Source of the DNA: Nitrospirota bacterium | GTDB taxonomy: Bacteria; Nitrospirota; Nitrospiria; JACQCE01 | Direction: 5' to 3' | Length of the DNA: 42,353 nt | Assembly: GCA_016201765.1 (NCBI GenBank) | Contig: JACQCE010000039.1 | Span: 1-42,353, forward strand | In this document: one piece after another, positions 26,577 to 35,772 of the stretch | Layout: each line of letters opens with the position of its first letter | Position numbering within the stretch: position 1 is the stretch's first letter | Made by a program: the position numbers and the translations under genes | The notes under the pieces: generated by a model | Told to the model about the DNA's origin: nothing | What the model saw: only the letters and a program-made list of their open reading frames with translations | The model's database searches: none

Positions 26577-27706
26577 GCGGCGTGGCCATTGTGCGCACGA
26601 TGAGCGACCGGCGGGTGCCGACCAATTTTGACTGGCGGCTGGTGGCGGCCACGTTGGGAATCTTGCTCATCGGCCTGGTGAGTCTGTACAGCGTGGCCGG
26701 CGGCGGTTCGACTCCGATTTACCTCAGGCAATTTTACTGGATGCTGATCGGCTGGACGGCGTTCGGATTGATGACGGTGGTGGATTACCGGATTCTGGCT
26801 CGCTACGCCTATGTCGGGTACGGCGTGGTGATGGTGTTGCTGGTGCTGGTGCTGGTCGCGGGGCGTTCCAGCCAGGGCGCGCAGCGGTGGCTGAGCGTGG
26901 GCGGCCTGTCCATCCAGCCGTCGGAGATGGCGAAGCTGGCCGTGTTGTTCGTGCTGGCCTCCTATTTTGCCGAGCGGCGGATTGTCAGCGGCTACCGGAT
27001 TGCGCAGCTGACCGTGCCGGCGCTGCTGGTGCTCGCGCCGCTCGCGCTGGTGATGAAGCAGCCCGATCTGGGCACGGCGTTGACGCTGCTCTTTCTGTTT
27101 CTCGCGATCGTGGCGGTGATCGGCATCCGGTCCCGGACGCTGGTGATCGGGGCGCTGCTCTTCTTCATGCTCTTTCCCTTCCTGTGGCAGGGCGTATGGC
27201 ATTCGCTGAAGGACTATCAGCGCAACCGGCTGGTCACGTTTCTGGATCCGGAGGCCGATCCGCTCGGCAAAAGCTATCATCTGATGCAATCCAAGATCGC
27301 CATCGGTTCGGGCGGCTGGTTCGGCAAGGGATTTCAGGAAGGGACGCAGAGTCAACTCAAATTTCTCCCCGAAGCGCACACCGACTTCGTCTTCTCGGTC
27401 CTGGCCGAGGAATGGGGGTTTATGGGTGTGGCGGTCGTCATCGGCCTCTATCTGGCCGTGCTGCTGCTGGGCATGGACGCCGCCATGCGCGCGCGCGACA
27501 TGCTGGGCAGTCTGCTGGCCGTCGGGGTGGTGGCGATGATCGGGTTTAACCTGGTGATCAATATTGCGATGACGTCGGGCCTGTTGCCCGTGGTCGGCAT
27601 CCCCCTGCCGCTGATGAGTTACGGCGGCACGGCGATGGTCACGACCATGGCGGGGCTCGGGGTGGTCATGAATGTGCGCATGAGACGGTTATTGCTGTTC
27701 CATTGA
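26573..27706 (+). CDS. rodA: peptidoglycan glycosyltransferase RodA
   Basis: RodA is the SEDS-family polymerase that extends glycan strands from lipid II with PBP2. The 377-residue protein has about ten membrane helices. Signature segments are QRWLSVGGLSIQPSEMAKLAVLFVLASYF, LVMKQPDLGTALTLLFLF, FLPEAHTDFVFSVLAEEWGFMG, and SGLLPVVGIPLPLMSYGGTAMVTTMAGLGVVM, all typical of FtsW/RodA. The start at 26573 (ATGA overlap with mrdA) is preferred; an in-frame ATG at 26600 would drop nine residues. Confidence 0.95.
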   Translation: MSGVAIVRTMSDRRVPTNFDWRLVAATLGILLIGLVSLYSVAGGGSTPIYLRQFYWMLIGWTAFGLMTVVDYRILARYAYVGYGVVMVLLVLVLVAGRSSQGAQRWLSVGGLSIQPSEMAKLAVLFVLASYFAERRIVSGYRIAQLTVPALLVLAPLALVMKQPDLGTALTLLFLFLAIVAVIGIRSRTLVIGALLFFMLFPFLWQGVWHSLKDYQRNRLVTFLDPEADPLGKSYHLMQSKIAIGSGGWFGKGFQEGTQSQLKFLPEAHTDFVFSVLAEEWGFMGVAVVIGLYLAVLLLGMDAAMRARDMLGSLLAVGVVAMIGFNLVINIAMTSGLLPVVGIPLPLMSYGGTAMVTTMAGLGVVMNVRMRRLLLFH

Positions 27707-27730
27707 CGTTTCCAATGAGGAGTCACAACC

Positions 27731-29278
27731 ATGGGCATGGAGATTATCATCAACGCGGTGCCGGAAGAGACCCGCGTCGCGCTGTTGGAAAACGGCGTGT
27801 TGACCGAGCTGTATATCGATCGAAAACGGGACCAGGGGATCGTCGGCAACGTCTACAAGGGCCGGGTGGCGAAGGTGCTGCCGGGCATGCAAGCGGCGTT
27901 TGTTGAGATCGGCCTCGAGCGGGCCGCCTTTCTCCACGTCTCCGATATCGCCGCCTTCCCGGAAGGGGAGGAAGCCCAGGTGGAGATGAACGGCGAGGAG
28001 GTCGATGGCGAAGAGGACGAGGAGGAAGAAGAGGCCGAAGAGCGGCGTCCCCGGCCGAAATCGAGACGGCGGTCCAATGTCTCGATCGAGGAGCTGTTGC
28101 AGGAGGGCCAGGACGTGGTCGTTCAGGCGAGCAAGGAGCCGATGGGCACCAAGGGCGCTCGCGTCACCGGCCACCTGTCATTTCCGGGGCGCTATCTGGT
28201 CTACATGCCCACGGTCAATCACCTCGGCGTGTCGCGCCGCATCAGCAAGGAGGAGGAGCGCCGCCGGCTGCGCGATCTGGTCCAGCAGCAGCGCCGGAGC
28301 GGCGCCGGCTACATCATCCGGACGGTCAGCGAGGGGGTCAGCGATGAGGAGATCCGGGCCGACATCCAGTTTCTGGACCGCGTCTGGGTGACGCTGCAGG
28401 AAAAGAAAGATCGGCAGGCGGCGCCGTCGATGCTGCACTCCGACCTTGATCTGAGCTTCAGGATCGTGCGGGACCTGTTCACCAACAAGATGGACCGGCT
28501 GGTCATCGACTCCAAAACGGAGTTCGAGCGCATCCAGACATTCGTGCAGACCTACCTGCCCCACCTGGGGCCCAAGATCGAGCTCTACAGCCGCGACGAG
28601 CCGATCTTCGACGCCTACGGCATCGAGCTGGAAATCTCCAAGGCGCTGGGGCGCCGCGTCTGGCTGAAATCGGGCGGCTACATCGTCATCGACCACACCG
28701 AGGCGCTGACGGTGATCGACGTGAACACCGGCCGGTACGTGGGCAAGCGGAACCTGGAAGAGACGATCCTGAAAACCAATCTGGAGGCGGCCAAGGAGAT
28801 CGCCTACCAGTTGCGGCTGCGCAACATCGGCGGGCTGATCATCATCGATTTCATCGACATGGAGGTGGGGAAGAACCGCGACAAGGTGTTCGGCTCCTTC
28901 AAGGAATCGATGAGCAAGGACAAGGCGCGCACCCATATTTTGAGAATCTCCGAACTGGGGCTGGTGGAGATGTCCCGGGAGCGCACGCGCGAGGATCTGT
29001 TGCGGGTGCTGAGCGAACCCTGCGGCTATTGTGAAGGGCGGGGCTACACCAAATCGCCGGCCACCGTCTGTTACGAGATTTTCAGGGAGCTGCGGCGGCT
29101 GGGCTTTTCCACCAAGGAGAAAAAGGTGGTGGTGACGGTCCATCCGACGGTGGCCAATCTGCTCTACGATGAAGAGCGCAAATCGGTCGATGAGCTGGAA
29201 AAAGAGCTGCTCAAAAAGATCGTCGTCAAAAACGATCCGGCGCTTCACACGGAACAGTTCGAAATCACGCCGGACTGA
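27731..29278 (+). CDS. rng: ribonuclease G (RNase E/G family)
   Basis: This endoribonuclease processes rRNA precursors and decays mRNA. The 515-residue protein begins EIIINAVPEETRVALLENGVL, followed by an S1 domain (GNVYKGRVAKVLPGMQAAFVEIG). The S1 domain is interrupted by a very acidic then basic insert (about residues 83-116). Later come the 5' sensor region and the DNase I-like site with TVIDVNTGRYVG and LIIIDFIDME, whose aspartates bind magnesium. The zinc-link CxxC is in EPCGYCEGRGY. It lacks the long C-terminal scaffold of RNase E. A good Shine-Dalgarno sequence (GAGGAG) lies upstream of ATG 27731. It follows rodA by 24 nt, an mre-rng arrangement seen in many bacteria. Confidence 0.95.
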   Translation: MGMEIIINAVPEETRVALLENGVLTELYIDRKRDQGIVGNVYKGRVAKVLPGMQAAFVEIGLERAAFLHVSDIAAFPEGEEAQVEMNGEEVDGEEDEEEEEAEERRPRPKSRRRSNVSIEELLQEGQDVVVQASKEPMGTKGARVTGHLSFPGRYLVYMPTVNHLGVSRRISKEEERRRLRDLVQQQRRSGAGYIIRTVSEGVSDEEIRADIQFLDRVWVTLQEKKDRQAAPSMLHSDLDLSFRIVRDLFTNKMDRLVIDSKTEFERIQTFVQTYLPHLGPKIELYSRDEPIFDAYGIELEISKALGRRVWLKSGGYIVIDHTEALTVIDVNTGRYVGKRNLEETILKTNLEAAKEIAYQLRLRNIGGLIIIDFIDMEVGKNRDKVFGSFKESMSKDKARTHILRISELGLVEMSRERTREDLLRVLSEPCGYCEGRGYTKSPATVCYEIFRELRRLGFSTKEKKVVVTVHPTVANLLYDEERKSVDELEKELLKKIVVKNDPALHTEQFEITPD

Positions 29279-29302
29279 TCCCCCGTTTCGTCCGGGTCAT
29301 CC

Positions 29303-30457
29303 ATGAGTGCGTCAGCCGCAGCCGGTGGAGAGGGCGCCGTTCGACGACGGGCCTGGGTGGCTCTGGCCGCAGCGCCGGGGCTGACGCCCCGCGGGTGCGC
29401 CGCGCTGTTGGCCCATTACGGGACTCCGGAGGCGGTGCTCGCGGCGCCCGTCAACGCGCTTGCCTCGGCCCCGGGCGTGTCGGCGCAGGCGGCCGCATCG
29501 TTGGTTTCCGCCGAGAGCGGCCGTTTAGCCGGGCGGCTGTTGCGCGAGTCGGAACGATTGGGTGTCTCGGTGCTGACACCGGATGACGCCGCCTACCCGG
29601 CGCGTCTGCGTGAACTGCCCGATCCGCCGCCGGCGCTCTGGTGCCGCGGCGCCCTCGATGCCCCTGCCGCCGCCATCGCGGTCGTCGGCAGCCGCCGGCC
29701 GTCTCCCTATGGCCGGTCGATGGCCGAACGGTTCGGCCGCGAGCTGGCCCAGGCCGGCGTGACCGTGGTCAGCGGCCTGGCCCGAGGAATCGATGGTGCG
29801 GTCCACCGGGCCGTCCTGGATGTCGGAGGTGAGACCATCGCCGTGCTGGGTTGCGGCGTGGACCGCGTCTATCCGTCGGAACATCGCCCGCTGCAGGAGG
29901 CGATCGGCCGTGACGGGCTGTTGCTGTCTGAATTCCCCCCGGGCGCGCCGCCGCTCGCGCATCATTTTCCCCGGCGCAACCGGCTCATCAGCGGCCTGGC
30001 GCTCGGGGTCGTGGTGGTGGAAGCGGGCGAGCGAAGCGGCTCCCTGATCACCGCCCGTCTGGCGCTGGAGCAGGGGCGTGAGGTGTTCGCGGTCCCGGGC
30101 AATCTCGGCACCGGCGGGAGCATCGGCACCAATCGGTTGATCAAAGCGGGCGCCACGCTGGTGGAACGGGTGGAGGATATTCTTCAAGCGGTCGCCGCGC
30201 AGATCGATCCGTCATCGCTTCGGCCGCCCCGTCCTGTGCCCTCGTCCGCGCAGACCTCCGACATTGACACGGCGTCGCTGACCACGGAGGAGCATGCGCT
30301 GGTCGGTCACGTGACCGGAGAGCCCCGCCACATGGATGAGCTGGCCGCGCGGACCGGCCGTCCGGTCCAGCAGGTGGCGGCGTTGCTGGTCTCGTTGGAA
30401 ATCAAAGGCGCCGTTCGTCAACTCCCGGGTCAATTTTATTGCCGATCGACGGTGTAA
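29303..30457 (+). CDS. dprA: DNA-processing protein DprA (Smf)
   Basis: DprA binds incoming single-stranded DNA and loads RecA during transformation, and it is widely conserved even in bacteria not known to be competent. The 384-residue protein has an N-terminal helical HhH/SAM-like region (LTPRGCAALLAHYGTPEAVLAA). Its Rossmann core carries AIAVVGSRRPSPYGRSMAERFG, VVSGLARGIDGAVHRAVLD, TIAVLGCGVDRVYPSEH, FPRRNRLISGLALGVVVVEAGERSGSLITARLALEQGREVFAVPG, and GTNRLIKAGATLV. A C-terminal winged-helix domain (LTTEEHALVGHVTGEPRHMDEL) follows. topA comes next, separated by a 291-nt leader. Confidence 0.95.
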   Translation: MSASAAAGGEGAVRRRAWVALAAAPGLTPRGCAALLAHYGTPEAVLAAPVNALASAPGVSAQAAASLVSAESGRLAGRLLRESERLGVSVLTPDDAAYPARLRELPDPPPALWCRGALDAPAAAIAVVGSRRPSPYGRSMAERFGRELAQAGVTVVSGLARGIDGAVHRAVLDVGGETIAVLGCGVDRVYPSEHRPLQEAIGRDGLLLSEFPPGAPPLAHHFPRRNRLISGLALGVVVVEAGERSGSLITARLALEQGREVFAVPGNLGTGGSIGTNRLIKAGATLVERVEDILQAVAAQIDPSSLRPPRPVPSSAQTSDIDTASLTTEEHALVGHVTGEPRHMDELAARTGRPVQQVAALLVSLEIKGAVRQLPGQFYCRSTV

Positions 30458-30503
30458 CGCCGGCCGCTTTCGCCGCGCGACTGGCCGAAATTCAATCATA
30501 CGC

Positions 30504-30509
30504 TATAAT
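30504..30509 (+). promoter_or_regulatory. -10 element of a likely topA promoter
   Basis: A perfect TATAAT lies 47 nt after the dprA stop. The -35 position (30481-30486, CTGGCC) is poor. The predicted start near 30516 puts the following MITE-like insertion inside the topA leader. Confidence 0.45.
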
Positions 30510-30530
30510 AGGGTGACATGCGGGACCAAG

Positions 30531-30670
30531 GGTAGTGGGTCAGTTGAATGGATTCAACCGTGGCAAAAATGGGGACACGTCCCAATTTCCTCATGCTGCG
30601 CGCGGCGATCAACGAAATTGGGACGTGTCCCTATTTTTGAGACAGGTCACGGTGAAACTGACCCACTACC
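30531..30670. mobile_element. 140-bp non-coding inverted-repeat element (MITE) with 8-bp target duplication
   Basis: Perfect 15-bp terminal inverted repeats GGTAGTGGGTCAGTT (30531-30545) and AACTGACCCACTACC (30656-30670) bound the element. Inside, a second inverted pair contains GGGACACGTCCCAATTTC and GAAATTGGGACGTGTCCC around a loop near 30590-30612. The element is flanked directly by GGACCAAG on both sides (30523-30530 and 30671-30678), an exact 8-bp duplication typical of transposition. There is no coding capacity. It lies in the dprA-topA gap, downstream of the presumed topA -10 element. The transposase family that mobilised it cannot be named from this sequence. Confidence 0.85.
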
Positions 30671-30688
30671 GGACCAAGCCGTCTGTTT

Positions 30689-30709
30689 ACTTCGAGCGAA
30701 GCGAGAAGT
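30689..30709 (+). other. hairpin with mirror-symmetric loop (copy A) in the topA leader
   Basis: The stem ACTTC/GAAGT encloses the 11-nt loop GAGCGAAGCGA. The same loop recurs downstream of tRNA-Leu with different stems. It lies 11 nt after the MITE target duplication and 39 nt before the topA ATG. Confidence 0.6.
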
Positions 30710-30748
30710 GATGTCCGATTGTAGTGCCATTGATACGGATCAACCGGA

Positions 30749-33310
30749 ATGAAAAAACGAACGTCATCACGCGCAGCCGGTCGGACGGTCACACCAAAGC
30801 CATCAGCGCTCGCGGCAGCGCAGGCAGCGGCCAAGCCGGAGAAGACCGTGCGTCCTCAGGCGGGCGGCCGTGCGGCGAAAGCAGCTACGCGAGCGCCAAA
30901 ACCGTCCGGTCGTGGCGGGAAAACCGCCGTCCATCCCGAAACCACAGCCACGCCCATGCCCAAGGGGCGGTCGCTGCTCATTGTTGAATCACCCTCGAAA
31001 GCCAAGACGCTCAGCAAATATCTGGGCCGGGAGTTCATGGTCAAAAGCTCCGTGGGCCACATCAAGGATCTGCCGAAGAGCAAGCTCGGCATTGATGTGG
31101 AGCATGAGTTCCGGCCCGAGTATGTCGTGATCCAGGGCAAACAGAAGGTGGTGGACGAGCTCAAAGAGGCGGCCGCCCACGCGGGCAAGATCTATCTGGC
31201 GCCCGACCCCGACCGGGAGGGGGAGGCGATTGCGTGGCACATCGCCGAGGAACTCAACGGCAAACGGCCGGAGCTCTATCGGGTGCTGATCCATGAAATC
31301 ACGGAGCGAGGGGTGCGGGAGGCCATCGCCAACCCCGGCCGGATCAACATGGACAAAGTCCAGGCGCAGCAGGCCCGCCGGGTGCTGGATCGGATCGTCG
31401 GCTACACGGTCAGTCCGTTGCTGTGGGAGAAAGTCCGCCGGGGATTGAGCGCCGGCCGGGTGCAGTCGGTCGCCGTGCGGCTGATCTGCGAGCGCGAGCA
31501 GGAGATCACTGCGTTCGTCAAGGAAGAATTCTGGTCGGTGACGGCCACGGTGCAGGGGGCCAACCCGCCCGCCTTCGCCGCCAAGCTGGCCAAACTGAAC
31601 GGCCAGCCGATCGACCTGTCGACCCAGGCGCAGGCGGAAGAGGCCGCGGCGCTGATCCGGAACGCGACGCTCACCGTGACCTCGGTCGAGCAAAAGGAGA
31701 AACGCCGCAATCCCCTGCCGCCCTTTACGACCAGCAAATTGCAGCAGGATGCGGTCAGAAAGCTGCGGTTTACGGCCAAGAAGACGATGACCCTCGCCCA
31801 GCGACTCTATGAAGGCATTGAGCTGGGGAAGGAAGGGCCGGTCGGCCTGATCACCTACATGCGCACCGATTCGACACGCATCTCCAACGACGCCCTGGCG
31901 GAGGCGCGGGACTATATCCAGACGGAATATGGCGCGGCCCATCTGCCCGAACGGCCGAACGTCTACAAGAACAAAAAGGGCGCCCAGGATGCGCATGAAG
32001 CGATCCGGCCGACCGCGGTCGCCCGTCATCCCGATCAACTCCGATCGGTGTTGGAGCGGGACGCCTATCTGCTCTATAAACTGATCTGGCAGCGGTTCGT
32101 CGCCAGCCAGATGGCGCAGGCGCAGTTTGACGTCACACGGGCGGAGATCACGGCCCAGGCCAAGCAGGGGAACGCGCTGCTGACGGCCACCGGCACCGTG
32201 ATGAAATTCCCCGGGTTCATGGCGCTCTACACGGAGACGCGGGAGGAGGTCTCGCCCGAAGCCGCCAAACCCGGCACCCCGGCCGCCGCGGAAGCGGAGG
32301 AGCCCGATCGCGCCGACGAGAGCATGGCCCTGCCGCCGTTGCAACAGGGCGACCGGCTCCGGCTCGTCGGCGTCGAACCCAAACAGCATTTCACCCAGCC
32401 GCCGCCCCGGTATAACGAAGCGCTCCTGGTCAAGGAGCTGGAAGAGCGCGGCATCGGCCGGCCCAGCACCTATGCGACCATCATCTCCACGATCCAGGAC
32501 CGCAAGTACGTCGAGAAACGGGAGGCCCGCTTTCACCCGACCGAACTCGGCCAGATCGTCAATGAGTTGCTGGTCGCACATTTCCCCGACATCTTCAATG
32601 TCCGGTTTACAGCCAAGATGGAGGAGGAGCTGGACGAGATCGAGGAGGGGCAGCTTCGCTGGGTGCAGGTGATGGAGGATTTCTACAAGCCGTTTCAGAA
32701 ACGGCTCTCCAAGGCCCAGGTGGACATGCAGGATGTGAAGCGGCAGGAGATCCCCACCGAGCATCAGTGTGAAAAGTGCGGCAAGCCGATGATCATCAAA
32801 TGGGGTCGCCACGGCAGTTTTCTCGCCTGCTCCGGCTATCCGGAGTGTCGCAATACCAAGGAATTTACCAAGGCGGCCGACGGCACGATCACCATCGCCC
32901 AGCGGGCGCAGGAAGTCACGGATGAGCGCTGCCCGAAGTGCGGCGGCGCGATGATCGTCAAACGGGGCCGGTTCGGCCGGTTTCTGGCCTGCAGCCGCTA
33001 TCCCGAGTGCAAGACCACCCAGTCCATGACGACGGGCGTGCCCTGTCCGGAGCCCAACTGTGACGGCAAACTGGCCGAAAAACAGAGCAAGCGGGGCAAG
33101 CGCTTCTACGCCTGCAGCCGCTATCCCAAATGCACCTTCGCGCTGTGGGACCGGCCGGTGGCGCGGCCCTGCCCGCAATGCAAGGCGCCGTTTTTAGTCG
33201 AGAAATTCACCAAGTCCCGCGGCGCCGAGATCGTCTGCCGTCAGCCCGACTGCGGCTATAAGGAAGAAGCCGCGCCGCAGCCGCAGGAAAGCGCAGTAGG
33301 AGAAAAATAG
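30749..33310 (+). CDS. topA: type IA DNA topoisomerase I
   Basis: TopA relaxes negative supercoils by single-strand passage. The 853-residue protein begins with a basic Ala/Lys/Pro/Arg-rich extension of about 70 residues, then the Toprim domain RSLLIVESPSKAKTLSKYLG with YLAPDPDREGEAIAWHIAEEL. The active-site tyrosine is Y370 in GLITYMRTDSTRIS. The C-terminus carries four zinc-ribbon repeats: CEKCGKP...CSGYPEC, CPKCGGA...CSRYPEC, CPEPNC...CSRYPKC, and CPQC...CRQPDC. ATG 30749 has only a weak Shine-Dalgarno sequence. An in-frame ATG at 30956 starts exactly at the Toprim domain, so the N-terminal extension is the uncertain part. Confidence 0.95.
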   Translation: MKKRTSSRAAGRTVTPKPSALAAAQAAAKPEKTVRPQAGGRAAKAATRAPKPSGRGGKTAVHPETTATPMPKGRSLLIVESPSKAKTLSKYLGREFMVKSSVGHIKDLPKSKLGIDVEHEFRPEYVVIQGKQKVVDELKEAAAHAGKIYLAPDPDREGEAIAWHIAEELNGKRPELYRVLIHEITERGVREAIANPGRINMDKVQAQQARRVLDRIVGYTVSPLLWEKVRRGLSAGRVQSVAVRLICEREQEITAFVKEEFWSVTATVQGANPPAFAAKLAKLNGQPIDLSTQAQAEEAAALIRNATLTVTSVEQKEKRRNPLPPFTTSKLQQDAVRKLRFTAKKTMTLAQRLYEGIELGKEGPVGLITYMRTDSTRISNDALAEARDYIQTEYGAAHLPERPNVYKNKKGAQDAHEAIRPTAVARHPDQLRSVLERDAYLLYKLIWQRFVASQMAQAQFDVTRAEITAQAKQGNALLTATGTVMKFPGFMALYTETREEVSPEAAKPGTPAAAEAEEPDRADESMALPPLQQGDRLRLVGVEPKQHFTQPPPRYNEALLVKELEERGIGRPSTYATIISTIQDRKYVEKREARFHPTELGQIVNELLVAHFPDIFNVRFTAKMEEELDEIEEGQLRWVQVMEDFYKPFQKRLSKAQVDMQDVKRQEIPTEHQCEKCGKPMIIKWGRHGSFLACSGYPECRNTKEFTKAADGTITIAQRAQEVTDERCPKCGGAMIVKRGRFGRFLACSRYPECKTTQSMTTGVPCPEPNCDGKLAEKQSKRGKRFYACSRYPKCTFALWDRPVARPCPQCKAPFLVEKFTKSRGAEIVCRQPDCGYKEEAAPQPQESAVGEK

Positions 33311-33392
33311 TAGCCGGTAGTCAGTAGGCAGTAGCCGCAAAAAACGGGCTCATATCAGGTTCCTGACTACTAACTACTGGCTACTGTCTACC
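33309..33392. repeat. imperfect inverted repeat built from AGTAGCC/CAGTAG words (topA-trmFO spacer)
   Basis: The left arm (33309-33337) repeats GTAG words such as GTAGCCGGTAGTCAGTAG. The right arm (33362-33391) repeats the complements, such as CTACTGGCTACTG. It starts at the topA stop codon. It could be a terminator for topA, but no T-tract follows. Confidence 0.6.
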
Positions 33393-33407
33393 ATTCCCTC
33401 TCGTTTC

Positions 33408-33436
33408 TTGAACACCATCCGCCAATCCGTTACAAT
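33408..33436 (+). promoter_or_regulatory. promoter immediately upstream of trmFO
   Basis: TTGAAC (33408-33413) and TACAAT (33431-33436) are spaced by 17 bp. The predicted start near 33443 is about 3 nt from the ATG at 33446, and no Shine-Dalgarno sequence is present, so a leaderless mRNA is predicted. Confidence 0.6.
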
Positions 33437-33445
33437 CCCCCTACG

Positions 33446-34765
33446 ATGTCTTCTGCTGATCTGATTGTGCTCGGCGGGGGCCTGGCCGGTTGCGAAGCGG
33501 CCTGGCAGGCGGCTGAGCGCGGCGTCACGGTCGCTCTCCATGAAATGCGGCCGGTCGTGCCGACGCCGGCCCACCGGACCGACCGGTTGAGCGAGCTGGT
33601 CTGCAGCAATTCGCTCGGCTCGAACGACCCGGTCCATGCGGCCGGGATTCTCAAGGCCGAGATGCGCCGGTTGCGCTCGCTGATCCTGCGCACGGCCGAT
33701 GAGGTCACGGTGCCGGCCGGCTCGGCGCTGGCGGTTGACCGGGAGCTTTTCGCCGCCGCCATCACGAAGGCGATCGAAGCCCACCCGAAGATCCGCGTCG
33801 TCCGTGAAGAGGTGATCGATCTGCCGGAGGATCGCCCCGTGATCGTGGCCACCGGTCCGCTCACTTCCGATCGTTTAGCCAAATCGATCCAATCGGTCAT
33901 CCGGGCCGATTATCTCGCCTTTTACGACGCGATCGCGCCGATCATCGACGCGGAGACGATCGACACGTCGATCGCCTTTCGCGCCTCCCGGTACGACAAG
34001 GGGGGCGACGATTATCTGAATTGCCCGATGACCCAGACCGAATACAACCAGTTTTATGACGCGCTGGCCGTCGCGGAGCGGGTGCCGACCAAACCCTTCG
34101 AGCAGACGCCCTATTTCGAGGGCTGTGTGCCGATCGAGGTCCAGGCCGATCGGGGGCGTCAGACGCTGCTCTTCGGCCCGATGAAGCCGGTGGGATTGAC
34201 CGATCCCCGCACCGGCGCGCGGCCGTATGCCGTCGTGCAGCTCCGGCAGGAGAACCGGTTCGGTAGCTGCTACAACATGGTGGGGTTTCAGACAAAACTC
34301 AAATGGCCGGAGCAGCAACGCATCTTTCGGATGATTCCGGGCCTGCAACGGGCGGAGTTTTTGCGGCTGGGCAGTCTGCACCGGAACACCTTTATCAACG
34401 CGCCCCGTGTGATCCACCCGACGCTCCAGTGCCGGGCCCGTCCGTCGCTCTTCTTCGCCGGCCAGTTGACGGGGGTTGAGGGCTACACGGAAGCGGCGGC
34501 GATGGGGCTCCTGGCCGGGATCAATGCCGCGCGGTTGATTCATGGCCAGGCGCCGGTCGTGCCGCCGCCCGCCACGACCTACGGCACGCTGCTGACCTAC
34601 ATCACCACGAGCGACCCGCGCCACTTTCAGCCGATGAATGCGAACTTCGGCCTCTATCCCGATCTGCCCAAGCGCGTGCGTGACCGGGCCTTGCGCCGGC
34701 AGAAGATCGCCGAGCGGGCGCTCGAGGAACTGGAGCGATGGATCGTCGAATCAAAGAGTATCTGA
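33446..34765 (+). CDS. trmFO: methylenetetrahydrofolate-tRNA-(uracil-5-)-methyltransferase TrmFO
   Basis: TrmFO makes m5U54 in the T-loop of tRNAs using methylene-THF and FADH2. The 439-residue protein has the FAD-binding start [22 protein letters not shown], then [12 protein letters not shown] with the conserved cysteine, [19 protein letters not shown], and [29 protein letters not shown]. It links functionally to glyA in this window, which supplies methylene-THF. The C-terminal 28 nt overlap xerC, a strong sign of coupled expression. The promoter sits almost on the start codon. Confidence 0.96.
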   Translation: MSSADLIVLGGGLAGCEAAWQAAERGVTVALHEMRPVVPTPAHRTDRLSELVCSNSLGSNDPVHAAGILKAEMRRLRSLILRTADEVTVPAGSALAVDRELFAAAITKAIEAHPKIRVVREEVIDLPEDRPVIVATGPLTSDRLAKSIQSVIRADYLAFYDAIAPIIDAETIDTSIAFRASRYDKGGDDYLNCPMTQTEYNQFYDALAVAERVPTKPFEQTPYFEGCVPIEVQADRGRQTLLFGPMKPVGLTDPRTGARPYAVVQLRQENRFGSCYNMVGFQTKLKWPEQQRIFRMIPGLQRAEFLRLGSLHRNTFINAPRVIHPTLQCRARPSLFFAGQLTGVEGYTEAAAMGLLAGINAARLIHGQAPVVPPPATTYGTLLTYITTSDPRHFQPMNANFGLYPDLPKRVRDRALRRQKIAERALEELERWIVESKSI

Positions 34766-35682
34766 GCTTTCTCTCGGCCGAGCGTGGGGCGTCTCCTCAC
34801 ACGCTCCGCGGGTACCGGCAGGACCTGGAGCAGTTTGCGGGCTATCTGAACACGGCCGGGCTGATCGAAACGGGTGCAACGGGCGCGCCGGCTCAGATGG
34901 AGCGTCTTCACGTCCGCGGCTATCTCGCCTGGCTGGCGCAGCGCGGCGCGCGCAAGAGCACGATGGCCCGCAAGCTGGCCGTCGTCAGAGCCTGGGGGGA
35001 TTACGGTGTGACGATGGGCTGGCTGACGTCGAATCCGGCCAAGTTGGTGCCGATGCCGAAGGTGGACCGCCGCCTCCCGCGCGTGTTGAACGTGGACGAG
35101 GCGCTGGCGCTCATGCGCGAGCCCGGCCGTCAGGCCGCGGCCGGGAAAGCGGCCTCCTCGGCGACGCTGCGCGATCAGGCGATTCTGGAACTGGCCTATT
35201 CGACCGGGATTCGCGTCAGCGAACTGGTCGGGATCAATGTGACCGATCTGCAGCCGGACGCCGGTTTTCTGCTTGTCCGGGGCAAAGGCAAGCGGGAACG
35301 GCTCGTGCCGGTGGGGAAGGTTGCACTCGAAGCGATCGGCCGATATCGGGACCGGTTGCGTGTTGAGCTATCTGATGCAGGCGGCGGCGCCAATGCGCCG
35401 CTGTTTGTGAATCAGCGCGGCGGGCGGTTGAGCGCTCGCAGCGTGGAGCGACTGGTGGCCCGGTACAGCCGGGCGGTCAGCGCGAGCGGGCCGGTGGGGC
35501 CCCACGCGCTGCGCCACAGTTGCGCCACGCATCTGTTGGAAAGCGGCGCCGATCTGCGGGCGATTCAGGAACTGCTGGGCCATGCCTCGCTGGCGACGAC
35601 CGAACGGTACACGCATTTGAACGCCGACCGGCTGCTGGCTGTGTATGATCAGGCGCATCCTCGCGCGAAAGGTTCAAAATGA
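34738..35682 (+). CDS. xerC: tyrosine recombinase XerC
   Basis: XerC with XerD resolves chromosome dimers at dif. The 314-residue protein has the N-terminal SAM-like core-binding domain ([29 protein letters not shown]) and the catalytic domain. The catalytic arginine is in TGIRVSEL, HxxR is in [18 protein letters not shown], and [16 protein letters not shown] carries the third motif and the nucleophile tyrosine. The trmFO-xerC-hslV-hslU order is common, which supports XerC rather than a phage integrase. No dif-like site is recognised in the window. ATG 34738 lies inside the end of trmFO. Confidence 0.93.
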   Translation: MDRRIKEYLSFLSAERGASPHTLRGYRQDLEQFAGYLNTAGLIETGATGAPAQMERLHVRGYLAWLAQRGARKSTMARKLAVVRAWGDYGVTMGWLTSNPAKLVPMPKVDRRLPRVLNVDEALALMREPGRQAAAGKAASSATLRDQAILELAYSTGIRVSELVGINVTDLQPDAGFLLVRGKGKRERLVPVGKVALEAIGRYRDRLRVELSDAGGGANAPLFVNQRGGRLSARSVERLVARYSRAVSASGPVGPHALRHSCATHLLESGADLRAIQELLGHASLATTERYTHLNADRLLAVYDQAHPRAKGSK

Positions 35683-35687
35683 GAGGC

Positions 35688-35762
35688 GTTCACCGTTCAC
35701 TGTTCACTGTTCACGGTGGTGCACAGGCATTGACTGTGAACCGTGAACTGTTGACCGTGAAC
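35688..35762. repeat. imperfect inverted repeat built from GTTCAC/GTGAAC words (xerC-hslV spacer)
   Basis: The left arm (35688-35716) holds four GTTCAC words, such as GTTCACTGTTCACTGTTCAC. The right arm (35731-35762) holds three GTGAAC words plus a related GTTGAC. The two halves are mutually complementary around a loop near 35717-35730. The end of the element includes AGGA for hslV translation just downstream (35763-35766). Confidence 0.6.
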
Positions 35763-35772
35763 AGGACAAACC

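Noticed and set aside
30989-33178. 729-codon antisense frame over topA
   Set aside because: TopA is certain on the plus strand. The antisense product shows no recognisable domain.
34738-35682. Phage or island integrase linked to the tRNA-Leu att-like repeats
   Set aside because: The recombinase lies in the conserved trmFO-xerC-hslVU context and has XerC features. It is a housekeeping gene, and about 3 kb of other genes separate it from the tRNA.
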